A stretch of 64,000 nt of DNA, taken from Sesamum alatum (Eukaryota > Streptophyta > Magnoliopsida > Lamiales > Pedaliaceae). The position numbers were made by a program, and so were the translations under genes. The stretch is from the NCBI GenBank assembly GCA_034509735.1, contig JACGWO010000006.1, positions 7,207,001 to 7,271,000 of the forward strand. The letters are read 5' to 3'. Below are positions 1-10,900 of this stretch, piece by piece. The first letter of the stretch is position 1. The number at the start of each line of letters is the position of its first letter. The notes beneath the pieces are model-generated. The model saw nothing but the letters and a program-made list of their open reading frames with translations, was not told the origin of the DNA and ran no database searches.

Positions 1-650
1 TATATATGGTTAACCAAAAGTTAAAACACGTTTTTAGAAAAAAAAATGAATAAATTTAATTTTTATCATATTTTTTAAGGAGAAAAAAAAATGAATATGT
101 AAAACTCATTTTATCTAAAAATTAAATAATTATAACTTAATTTTATTACCCAAATTAATAAAATATTTTACATGAAAGTTTTTGTGTATTACTGAACTCA
201 TTCATTACTTAAATTTAGTCTGTAAAATATAATAAATTTGAGCCTTAACTTATTAATTATATTATATTTATTTATAATTAAAATATATTTTTCCAATATT
301 AAACTTTTTGAAATGCAAAAGTGCTAAAAAAAAAAAAGAAAGCCTTTTTGAATTAAAATAGCATATATATAAGGGCAATTATTGTTCCAAATATTTTAGT
401 TTTAGGGGGAAGTGTTACATTGTTAGTTTAGGGAATGTTACATTCAAAATAGTTCAGGGGCAAAATGTATTTAACCTTTATATATCTACACATATAGTGT
501 CCCTCATCCACATTATTTTTGTGTTTTCACTAAAATAAAAAAATTATGTTATTTTTTTTTTTTTCATGCCATCATTCAATAATTTATTTAAAATAAAAGT
601 AAGAGAATTTTTTAAAATGAATTTTTTCATTTATATCATGTCATCAAACA
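1..650. other. AT-rich non-coding stretch
   Basis: No convincing coding or RNA gene. It consists of long A and T runs. The part at about 375-475 is an unassigned short-repeat fragment: it mentions 'nothing' recognisable beyond two similar GTTACATT-containing phrases. This stretch lies on the 3' side of the Helitron coding remnant that begins just to the right. Confidence 0.5.
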
Positions 651-652
651 GA

Positions 653-2526
653 TTATTGTTGTTTGAAAAAGAGCAATATGGTTTGCCGGCCCAAACAATT
701 TTCAAATTTAGCGCAATTTTCTCGAAAGATAAATATTTCTTCTAAAAAAGTAAAATATATATATATATATATATATAATAAATCTAGAAAAAGATTTATT
801 ATTGGTATCCAAAATCCCCTCTCATCTTTCTTGTCCTTTCTACATTTCAATCTCCCAACTCCCAAAAATTTCAAAATATTCAAAAGGAAAATTTTGGCCA
901 TCTCATCTTGTACCTCTCTTGAAAAATTTTGATATGTATCATTAGTATCAATAGGAATATCAGGAAAATCATATGACTTGATGCTTTTACTCATGCTCTC
1001 CAAGAAAAATTTCAAAAATTTCAAAGTTTTATATCTACTTGTAGTTCAACCGAGCTTCCATGTTCTCTTTTGAAGTCTCGAGACATAGCCCCAAAATATG
1101 TATCCCAAAGAATTTTGACATCAGTTGGTGTGCAATAGGACTAAGATGATTGGGAATAATCTTCGTAGTTCATAGGCATATGAAAAGTGACAGTTTCATT
1201 TTTAAACATTCAATAAAACTCTAATCAGATTCCAGCAATCCCTTTTTTTTTTTCCAGCTTTTTGAAATTGGGGCATAACATCATTTACAGTGAGTAATCT
1301 GGAAAATGTTGATCTCTAACATGATTTAATAGCAATGTAATGATAATATCCCTCTCCTTCAATTGGATTTGCAACATTTATTCGTTCCAATTACATTTCT
1401 TTTCTTTCTCTCCCTCCATCTGGAAACTCTTGTATAGTCATTTCTTGCCTTTCACTTTGAGAACACATAAGAGAGAATATTTTGACATTGTTCTTGAGCA
1501 TGATCCCATCTTTAAAATATCCTCTAAATTTTGATTAGCCGATAAGTCACACATTGTTTGATTGGAAAGTGAAAGCTGCAAAGTTGACAATGGTGGATAT
1601 ATCTCATTTAAATTGAATTCATCCATATTGCTTCTTGAGTAGAGACCCATCTTGCATCTCGAAAATTTTTTAATTTCATCAACTGAATTTTCCTCAGTGA
1701 CCTGAATTGCCCACTTATTCATGTCGTATAGACATATACTTGTATAAGATATTTCATCTCAGTCACTTTCCGAACATATCTCAACATGATATGACAATTG
1801 TATCTTAATAAGAGATATGGATTATAAGGTACGACCCATTGATTGTTGAGTGTTGCATTGCGAACTTGAATTGTACGCCCATCTTTCCTTCTTATGTAAA
1901 TAGGATAATCATCTTTACCTTGTATTGTGCATTCACAATATGTCTTTGGGTAATGTATTTGCAGCTATATACCTTTCCAAATATTTCTTTCTTAATAATT
2001 ATATTTCAAATCTGGGAATGTTGGCTCGAATACTCTTTGCCAATATGGTCTGCTTGAGCACATTGACCATCATATAATTTTCTGTATCTCCTTCACTCTA
2101 GATTGCATTGTCATTTTTAATAAGAGATCCAGTTTCTCAAATTTTGTCCTAATGCTAATGCATCAAGATATCTACACCTCTTGCCTCTCGGCCCCCCAAT
2201 AAATGATGCACGAAAAATAATCCTTTGCCAACTTCACTTCATCTAGTTTCTCTTTTAAAATACTATCCATTATTCCTTGGTTTAATTCAACTCTCATATT
2301 TGATTAATTTTGACGATAGTAATCTAATCTTGTTGTCTCCAATTTTATGTAGATGTCTACCGCTTATTGTTGTAGTAATCTTCCAACAAAGAGAAGTGTA
2401 GATTGCCTTGGATTTCTAATTTGTAGCTTAAAGCAAACTATATTCTCTACTTGATATCTTCTATTGCTTTCTTTACCAGAACTACAATCAAAGTTCGAAA
2501 AAGAAAAATAAAAATATGTATAAAGC
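653..2526 (-). pseudogene. Helitron Rep/helicase remnant, central part
   Basis: Plant Helitrons encode a RepHel protein that nicks and unwinds DNA for rolling-circle transposition. Reading the minus strand from high to low coordinates, the order matches that family: RLLQQ-AVDIYIKLETTRLD near 2400-2300, GGPRGKRCRYLDA near 2190, KKEIFGKV near 2000, GKDDYPIY and WVVPYNPYLLLRYNCHINVE near 1890-1780, FNLNEIYPPLSTLQL near 1625, LLLNHV near 1290, GLLESD near 1230, and SIKSYDFPDIP near 980. These segments lie in several frames with stops, so the gene is dead. The HUH nuclease segment expected between KKEIFGKV and the NYP-type motif is absent. A (TA)n run follows at 755-776 and no helicase motifs are visible below 650. 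The part encoding the protein N-terminus is at 8174-10900, on the far side of the CACTA insertion. Confidence 0.82.
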
Positions 2527-2529
2527 TTG

Positions 2530-2545
2530 CACTACAAAAAAATGC
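2530..2545 (+). repeat. CACTA left terminal inverted repeat
   Basis: Sixteen bases, CACTACAAAAAAATGC, identical in inverted orientation to 8155-8170. Similarity continues imperfectly inward. The flanking TTG is the target duplication. Confidence 0.93.
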
Positions 2546-2559
2546 GGTAATTAAAACGG

Positions 2560-3300
2560 TAACAGGAACAATTTTTTTAATATTTGAAACGGTAATAGAT
2601 CACTTGTACTCATTCGACATGTATTAGGAACGGTTTAGAAACGGGAGGCTTTCTGTGCAATGAGAGGCTTCCTAAATAAATAGGAACGGCGAGAAGGTCG
2701 ATCGTTCAAGTTTAGGAACAATTTTTGGCATACAATCGTTTTACCGTTCCTAATTACTTTTGTATGTTTGAAAAAAATTTATAATTTTGCATTTTGGAAC
2801 ACCTTATAAATTATTGGAACGATCATATCAAAAGAAAAATACGTGCAATTAGGAAGGGTAGTTTGAACACATTTTGGAGATTGTCAGCATAAGTTGAAGA
2901 TACAATTTAGCTCTATATCTGGAATTAGTTATTGGAACGATCGTATATGCACGTTAGGAACGGTTAGTGGAAATATATTTTGACTCGAATTCTTGGCGAA
3001 AACGAATTTTGTACTCCTAATTTGAAAATACGATATGTTGACTGGTTTTTGATTATTTATTTAGAACGTAAACCTAAACTACGAAAGCATTGAATTTGGA
3101 ATACATTGTAGGAACGGTCTGTCCATAATTTGGAATTCGTTTATATAACCCGTGTTTAGGAACGGTCGATGTATAAATTTGGAAATGGTGTGTTTACCCG
3201 GGTAATAGGAACGGTCACTTTTTCTAAACAGTCACATATTGGAACGGATTGTAACGCTCCATGACTGTCGAAAAGTTACCATTCCTAATAATGAACTTTA
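2560..3300. repeat. CACTA subterminal repeats, left
   Basis: Many copies of a short motif close to (A/T)GGAACGGT, in both orientations, between long AT-rich spacers. In En/Spm-type elements such arrays bind the element's own DNA-binding protein (TNPA in maize). That role is inferred from the family; the repeat array itself is directly visible. Confidence 0.75.
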
Positions 3301-3489
3301 TTACTTTTTTTTATATGGTAATAATTATTTATCATTAAAATATATATTAATATTATTAATAATTAATTTTTTTGAATTTGATTTTTATAATTATTATTTA
3401 AATATGAAAAAATGCATAATTTAGAAATAAAAAATTATATGAAATGCGAATATTATGCCAATTTAAATTACAAAATAAAAAAATCCTAA

Positions 3490-4660
3490 ATCTAGTCCTC
3501 GTCCCCCTTGTCCATCTCGTCAACGTCTGGGGGGGGGGTCTCTAGGAGGCCGTGACGGGCCAGCGCCGGAGTGACTGGTTTTGTAAGGCCTTCATCATGC
3601 CGATCATGATCCACCATCATCTCCTCAAGGTGGACCATCTGAACCCTCCAGGGTTTGACGAAGGCGCTAGAGCTGGCCAGCGCGGTGTGATGGTGACCGG
3701 TAACGGTCTGCTGAGATTGTGAGCCTCAGAACCATGACCGAATACTAGGCCCTTGTTCTTGCCCCGACGCCAGCCAGCCACATCTTTTGCTCGGTCTGCG
3801 CCATCGAGTCTGATTCGGCCGGAGCACCCCAGGATTGGCCGTGCGCCTGAGACTGGTAATCCTCCAACATCTTCTGGAACGTCTCCTGCAAAATAGTTAG
3901 AATAAATTAGTATATTTTCAACATTTGAAAAAAAATAAATTTAGAATATGAAATGTACAACTTACCGCCACCTCCGCTGCCCTCGGCCCGCTTCTTAGCC
4001 CGCCGTCGGCCTTCTTCTTGTAAGCATCTGGAGAATAACTCCATCTGCTTCACTGGCCCGGCGAGCTCCACCTCCTGTTGAAAACAAATGGGAAACAGAA
4101 GTTATTATAATTCTTTAATTTTATAATAACAAATACTTTAAATAACATAAACATCTTACCATCATTCCGCTTGTGCATACCGATGAAGACAGAACCCCCG
4201 CGGTACACAATAGCGGATGCGGCCGGGTTGACGGACCGGTTCGCCTTGTTCTTCGCGCTCTCATCCTTGAACTTTGGGGACTCCTAATACAGGAGGAGCT
4301 GCCGCCAGACCTCGTTTGCCAGCCATAGAGGCTTCTGCAAGGACTGTCTAGCGAGATGAACTTTCTTCCGGAGGAGCTTCCCCGCCCAGACGTGGAAGAT
4401 CTTGAACATCGCCTCGTCGTCGCAGTCCCCCCAGTACATCATCTATATTAAAAAAATGTATATATCAGAACTGAAATTTGTTAAAATATTTAAAATAAAA
4501 ATTTAATTCGATAATTGAAATTAACCTTACCTTGAGGTTCTCAAACCAGAAATGCTGGTGCTCTGGTGGCACCTTGCGCAAACTGCCCCAAGGGTGGGGA
4601 TAGTGTCCTCGCACCACCGCGTTGATGCGCTCGTGTATCTTCCGATCCCTCATGAAATTA
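3490..4660 (-). pseudogene. CACTA second gene, Transposase_24-like, multi-exon
   Basis: Coding-looking minus-strand blocks are separated by AT-rich intron-like gaps: about 4652-4532 (RGHYPHPWGSLRKVPPEHQ, FWFENLK), 4440-4160 (MMYWGDCDDEAMFKIFHVW, then SVFIGMHKR), 4075-3966 (basic, EEGRRRAKKRAEG) and 3888-3490. This fits the plant Ptta/En/Spm-type protein family (Transposase_24), whose C-terminal parts carry W-rich and basic segments; members resemble TNPA-type accessory proteins. At least one in-frame stop is visible in the block around 4290. The GC content of the exons contrasts sharply with the spacers. The assignment rests on remembered family features, not on a search. Confidence 0.6.
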
Positions 4661-4728
4661 TGTAATAATAAGTGTGAGATTAAAATAATAATTTAAATTA
4701 CAAAAATATTAACAAAAATATAAATATA

Positions 4729-7322
4729 CCTCGCGTCGGCGAGTGTGATGTACTGGCGCGCGGATGGTGGCGGGAGTGGTGGGCCGATTTCTTCGACAAT
4801 ATAAGCCTCTACAATTGACACCTCAACGTGTGCTTTACTTTTCGCCTTTTTCTTCAAATCGCATAGGAATCTATTCATACAAGTGTTTATTAAAAATGCA
4901 AATTAATTGCTACTTAAAAATAATATATTTAACAGTAGTTAATTAATTACCTCTCAAATGGGTACATCCACCTATATTGCACGGGCCCCCCCAACGCGTG
5001 TCTCATATGGAAGCGTGAACAATTAGATGCTCCATTGAGTCGAAAAAAGAAAGAGGAAATATTTTCTCAAGGTTGCACAGGATGACGGCTACATTATATT
5101 TCAATTCTTTTACCTTGGCTACATCTAGTGTTGTTGAGCATAGGATTTGGAATAGAAGGCTCATTTCCGTCAAGGCCCTCCACACGTGCTCTGGAAGCAT
5201 TTCATGGAAGGCAACCGGAATCAACTTCTGCATGAATACATGACAATCATGGCTCTTCATGCCGTGCATCCTTAACTTCTTCAAGTCGACGCAACGGGCC
5301 AAGTTAGAGGCATACTCATCAGGAAACTTAAGACAATGAATCCACTCATATATCTTCTTCTTTTGACCCTTTGTCAGTGTATATACCGCTTTGGGCATCA
5401 CATTCGGTCTCCTTTCATCCACCTCTAGCTCCGGCTGATTACAAATGATCTTGAGATCCTTTCGTGCATTCAGATTGTCCTTCGTTTTTCCCTTGATGTC
5501 CATCACAGTATTGAATATATTATCGAAAACATTCTTCTCAATATGCATGACATCAAGATTGTGTCGTATCAGATGTGCTCCCCAGTATTTAAGCTCCCAG
5601 AAGATGCTTTTCTTTGTCCACTTATGGTCGACACCGTAGCCTTTCGGTTCACTTAACTGTTGTTCAGCTACCCCACTAAACGCATCGACACGAGTTCAGA
5701 TCTGTTCTCCAGTCAGCCTCGGTCGTGCAACCTTCCTCTCGATTCGATTTTTAGTGAATGCTTTCTTGTTCCTGCGATATGGATGATCTGGTGGTAGGAA
5801 CTGCCTGTGGTAGTCAAAAATATCATGTCTTCCGACCGTGCTGTAAATAGAATGCCCGTGTGTCCTCCATACAAACTGGACACCCCATACCACCGGCGGT
5901 ACTCCATCCAGACGCCATCCCATAAGAAAGAAGGTCGTTCACTGTCCACATCAATGCAGCATGCATCATGAATGCCTGGTTTATCGCAATATCGTGCGTA
6001 CGTACACCCACATGCTATAAATTTTGCAACTCCTTGATCAACGGCTCCAAGTAGACATCGATAAGATGTTTCAGATTCGATGGGCCAGGGATCACCATCG
6101 TTAGGAACAAATACTCAGACTTCATGCACATTCCTGTGTTGGGAGATTGTACGATGTAAGTATCACGGGCCAACATGAGTAAGTTTTACCATACTGGCCG
6201 AGCGGTGCAAACCCATCCGTGCACAACCCAAGTCTAACATTACGAGGCTCAGCTGCAAAATCTGGATACGTCCGGTCAAAATGCTTCCAAGCCTCTACAT
6301 CGGATGGATGACACATAAAATCCTTCCTCGTCTGAATGGCTCGCATGCCAAGTCATATGCTCTATTGTGGCCTCCGACCCATACAACCTCTACAGCCGAG
6401 GCGTAAGTGGTAGAGACCTAAGAATGGTATATGGGGACTTCTTGCGTTTAGGATTTTCTGTCCCTGGTGGGCTTGTACCTTAGCGTCTCCACAGAACTTG
6501 CAATATTCCAAATCAATATCGTCCTTCCAGTATAACATGCAACCCGTTTTTTGCAAGCATCAATCTTCTGAACTGGTAAAACCCAATTCTCTTATCAATT
6601 TCTTCGTATTGTATAATCGGCGAGAAAAGTGTGACCGCGGGGCATTACAGTATCAGCCTACTGCATAACCGATCATATGTATGCTCGGAAAAACCCTTCG
6701 GCCTTGATATTCACCAAGAGGCAATTGACGCCAACTGAGAGGTAGTACAGCCGTTCCACAACGGTTGGTCCGCAACATGAACTATATCAAAAAAACGGTC
6801 TGACAAGCCAGACACATAATCATAGGGCCCCGAATCGTAATATGAACTAGGACCCACATCAGATGGACAATATGGAGTACCATCATCAACCGGTCCTTTC
6901 TTGTTGTACAAAGACTAGACAAATGGCCCGGCGGCATCGAATACCATCCTCTGCGCCCAATCCATGTGAGCCGCATCACCCCAATGCCGAACTACCCTCC
7001 TCCTCAACAGGTGGCGTTTGCTGCTGCCTGCACAGGGGCACTGTTAAGCTTTTAAAGTATTCCTGCACCCTCTCATCACCATGCCAAAGTCCAATTATAA
7101 TACTGTGGCGTAAATCCTTTCATACAAAAATCAAAATTTACCTCGTCTGGTGTTTTGAACTGTTCATTTTTGCACTTCCGGCAGGACACTTTATCTTGTC
7201 CCCGTCCATATATGCACGCTGAGACTGGGCCAATTCTAAAAGTGTTGTAACACCGTCTCAAACTCCGGCGTCACACCCAAGACGTCTCGATCATACATCC
7301 ATTTTCTCAACTGTCTTAACAT
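4729..7322 (-). pseudogene. TNP2-type CACTA transposase, frame-broken
   Basis: This is the catalytic transposase gene, reading leftward. The ATG at 7322 opens a transposase-associated N-terminal domain (RKWMYDRD, GVTPEF, CRKCKNEQFKTPDEV, FDFCMKGF, YYNW) at about 7322-7080. The TNP2 core follows: ADQPLWNGCTTSQLAS near 6740, GLCTDGFAPLGQYGKTYSCW near 6200, STVGRHDIFDYHRQFLP and KVARPRLTGEQI at 5850-5700, then MHIEKNVFDNIF to KLRMHGMKSHDCHVFMQKL at 5548-5230. The last part, GGPVQYRWMYPFER at about 4960, runs to a good GT donor and resumes after an AG acceptor with FLCDLKKKAKSKAHVE at 4870, matching the DUF4218 region of the family. Frames shift repeatedly between these blocks and stops are present, so no full protein is made. 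Confidence 0.88.
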
Positions 7323-7609
7323 GATTGGTCCTACGTATAACTCACAACAGTACGCAATTAAATGACGAGAATATATTATATATTATAACTAATAATTACA
7401 GAATTTTGCATACTTACCTGAGCAAAACACCTATCAATATCAATGCAAAATTCGCACAAGTAACTGATATGTTTGATTTTCCATATAAAGAATCAACAGG
7501 GGGAGCAACAAAATGAGTACGAGAGTAATTATAAGAACAATGAGAAAGAAGGGAATATATATATAGAAAATATTGGAATGGGCATTGGAATATTTTTGGA
7601 ACACAAAAC

Positions 7610-8150
7610 TAGCCGTTGAAATATAGCCGTTGTTCCAGCTTTAGGAACAGTATCAGGCACGGTTAAAGAAACGGTAATTAATCTTACCATTGTTATATAG
7701 CCGTTAGGACATATTAGGAACGGTATGTGGCGCGCATCGACCATGACCGTTCCTACTTGGAGCACAATTGGGAACGGTAATTGTAACAATATTGCATTTC
7801 CTTTATACCCACAATTTGGAATGATCATTGCATTACATTTTTTGCTCATGGCGTAAAAGGGCCTCATATAGCACTATATATTGGAATGGTCGGGAAACCG
7901 GTCCAAATAGAACCGGTGACTGGAACACATTAAGGAACGGTCACTGTTCCAGGTGGCGTAACCATTCTAAATATCACACATGTGTTCCAAATGGAATACC
8001 AAAATATATCCGGTCCTTTTTTAGGAATAGTAATAAGTTTACAATTTGGCACAGATATGTTGGCACATATATAGGAATGGTCGTGCTGTTCCTATTCGTT
8101 CGTACTACAATTAACTCGAAAGTGACACTATCAACGATTTCCGTTCTATT
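7610..8150. repeat. CACTA subterminal repeats, right
   Basis: The counterpart of the left array, again built from GGAACGGT and ACCGTTCC variants. A closely related array in opposite orientation occurs at 34490-35130 in the second CACTA copy of this window. Confidence 0.75.
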
Positions 8151-8154
8151 ACCT

Positions 8155-8170
8155 GCATTTTTTTGTAGTG
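8155..8170 (-). repeat. CACTA right terminal inverted repeat
   Basis: Exact inverted copy of the left terminus, followed by TTG. It is the end nearest the start of the transposase gene, so the transposase promoter is expected in the adjoining subterminal region. Confidence 0.93.
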
Positions 8171-8173
8171 TTG

Positions 8174-10900
8174 AAACGGTATAAAAAGATAATTCTAATT
8201 GCATAGTTTGAAAAAATATTAACAATATTAGCAAATTATATTTATACTAAAACAGTGGAGGTCTTTTTTTTTTTTTAAAAAAAAAAGAAGACATACCTTC
8301 TTGTTCTTGAGCAAAATATCGTCGGTGGAAGAAAATACTGATAATGTAAGAGCATTTTGTATATTTTGATTATTCACTGAAACATCACAAATTTGAGAAA
8401 TTAAAGCAATATTTTAAAAATATAGAAAACATATGTGATTGGAGTTTTTCAAGCTTGTAGGTTTATTTTATTACTTACTTTCTTGCTCTTGTGATAAATA
8501 TTCTCATTCAATAAAAGTCTTGAGTGGCCTGAAATATAAAAAATATTATTAATCAAAAATTAAAATATGATTATAAACTATATAACAATAAATACAATTA
8601 TAGGAAACATGGATATTTTTGTGGCAAAAGTAAATACAAGATCAAGAAAGTTTAGCCGCCTTAACATTTTATTTACTAATTATTAAATTACTGATATGTT
8701 CAATGCGGCTGGATGTACACGGTTTATTAAGAAACTTGATGCTACTTGCACCAAGAATTTTCTTATAAAATCATCTTATCTTACTAGCAATATTTCTATT
8801 ATTTACTGAACATTGCAAAATTTATAAAAAAAAAAATGAAAAATAAAAGCAATATTTTAATACTTATAATATAAGTATATTATAAAACATTACAAGTGTA
8901 TCTTATATATAAAAAATATTTTTTTATATTAAAAAAGGGTTATCTTATTACTTACTTTCTTGCTCTTGCGATAAAATTTCTCAATAGAAAGAAAGTCTTG
9001 AGTGGGATGAAAACATAAAAAAATAATATTATTAATTAGAAATTGGAAGATGTTTAAAAAGTATGAATAATAAATATAATTATATAAGACCATAAATATT
9101 TGCTGGAAATTGAATTATAATAGATATTTTTTTTTAAAAAAAATAAAAATATTTGCTTTTTCAAAAATATCTATATAATATCTATTAACTAAAAATAAAA
9201 ATACAAACAAATAGGCCTTGAAGATGAAGTTCTTGTGTTTCGAAATTTCTATATCTATAATTAATCAAATAGATAACAGTTTTCTTCCGCCAACAATGTG
9301 TATAATTAATGAATTTATTCAATCTTTTTAACATAGCTTTTGTGTTTTCTTCTTGGTGAAGAATACAACCCCAATGATTTCTATAGCAGTGGTCAAAAAA
9401 AAGTTGGTATAGTTTGCACAAGTCAAAAATAATAAATATTTTTAGTTAATAGATATTTTTCAATTTGAAAAAATATTTGAAAAAAAAATTATAATAAATA
9501 TTTTCCCTATATAATAGATATTTTCTTTTTCAAAATTAATATAGAGTAAAAGTAGTAGTACATACGTTTTTCTTGTAAAATTTCTACTTCTCCATGAGAA
9601 TGGCTAGATGGAATAGAATCAATAGGAGAATGTACATCATCATTATCTTGAAAAAACAATAAAGAGATCGTATTTGATTTAATTTTATATTTCTTGCTCA
9701 ATTAATAAAATATATAAAAATTTTATTAAAATAGCTGTTAAAAAAATATACCTGCTTGATGTCTGGCATTACTTTAATGGATTCATTGATTGTAGTGTTT
9801 TGAGTACTAAATTTCTTAGTTTCAAGTTTTTCTAATATTTTTGATGCCATCTGTCTCACCCCTTGGAAAAAGTATTGGGTATATGCAATGGGTGTAAACT
9901 TCCATAATATTGTTTATTCTGTGTCTGCAGTCTGAATGAGCATGGACTACAATGTTTCGTTCAAAAGAAATGTTAGCATTATTTCCTTCCACCAATATAG
10001 CTACAACTTGATCACCAGTTGGAGAGTTATAGACTCGTTGATCTAATTTCACATCTTTTGAGATATGAAGCTGAATATCATCTGTTTGGATAATCTTTTA
10101 ATCTTCTAAAGGTTTTGCATATGGATTCACTTTAAGAACTTTTATGAGTCACTTCACAATACCTTCAAATAAAGCTAAATTCTCTAGTATTTTCATTCTA
10201 TTCTCAACCTAGTTGCAGTTTCAACAAAAATATAATTAAAAATAACCAGAACCACTTTCATTAGATGTTAACCCAAGAAGGTCATGATAGACCATTCCCT
10301 ATGCTCGAAAAATATAAATTCCTCACCTTGAAGATGCAAGTTCTTTGTCTAATTTCACACCAAATGATGTAAAAGAGAATATGTAGTTGAATAGACGGAT
10401 ATACTTTCGAAAGTCAATGGCTTCTTCTGATTGTGAAGTAAACAACTCATATAATTCATCTGGAACTTCAATTGGTGCAAGTTTAATTCTTCCATTATCA
10501 CAACAAAAGGTTGGTGGTTCGTATTCAAATCTTACTGCACCACAATGACTGCAATTGGGTACTTTTTCAATTCATGCATCTTTGAGCATACCTTATCAGA
10601 TGATGTTATATGTGCAAATAAAATAGAAACATATGCATTACAGCTTAGTAAACAAAAATATACTTTCAATCGATATTTCGTTCTTCAAGAAAACATTAAT
10701 GTGCTCACAGTTTGATTCATGTGGACACATTTGAGCCCTAAGGATCCAAGTAACCAATTTTGCTTGTTGTAATATGAAGAAATCAACTCCCTTGTATTTA
10801 AGACGTCACTTGAGAAGGATGAAGCAATCTTTCTTCCCTTACGAGCTTCACTAACACATTGAATATACTTACATTTTTCTTCTTCATTCAAGTTTTGGTA
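8174..10900 (-). pseudogene. Helitron Rep/helicase remnant, N-terminal part
   Basis: The Helitron_like_N region is readable on the minus strand at 10565-10235 (CSHCGAVRFEYE, FCCDNGRIKLAP, FRKYIRLFNYIFSFTSFGV, then GMVYHDLLGL after two stops) and at 10052-9822 (LDQRVYNSPTGDQVVAI, NISFERNIVVHAHS, PILFPRGE). This precedes the Rep segment at 2485-653, consistent with one gene later split by the CACTA element. Between 9822 and 8174 lie short exon-like pieces bounded by splice-type signals, so the gene may have contained introns or acquired extra exons. A further open stretch at 10891-10685 looks like part of the same region but I cannot place it. No intact reading frame remains. Confidence 0.78.
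9177..9457. repeat. Small inverted-repeat element (MITE-like)
   Basis: A 20-bp segment at 9177-9196 (ending TTAACTAAAAAT) is present in exact inverted form at 9438-9457, enclosing about 240 bp. No clear target duplication is seen and the ends are so AT-rich that boundaries are approximate. It lies inside the intron-like part of the Helitron remnant. Confidence 0.5.

Larger units (their letters stand above)
2530..8170 (-). mobile_element. CACTA (En/Spm-type) DNA transposon, nearly full length
   Basis: The element starts with CACTACAAAAAAATGC at 2530 and ends with its exact inverted copy at 8155-8170. TTG occurs immediately outside both ends (2527-2529 and 8171-8173), the 3-bp target duplication typical of this superfamily. 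Subterminal regions are packed with GGAACGG-like motifs. All coding DNA is on the minus strand: a TNP2-type transposase followed by a second multi-exon gene. Frame breaks in the transposase make it non-autonomous today. It sits inside an older Helitron coding region whose halves flank it in the correct order, so the CACTA insertion is the younger event. Length is 5641 bp, somewhat short for an autonomous plant CACTA element. Confidence 0.93.

Noticed and set aside
7529..8234. Open frames near the right CACTA end
   Set aside because: They cross the GGAACGG subterminal array and the terminal repeat, so they are repeat artefacts.
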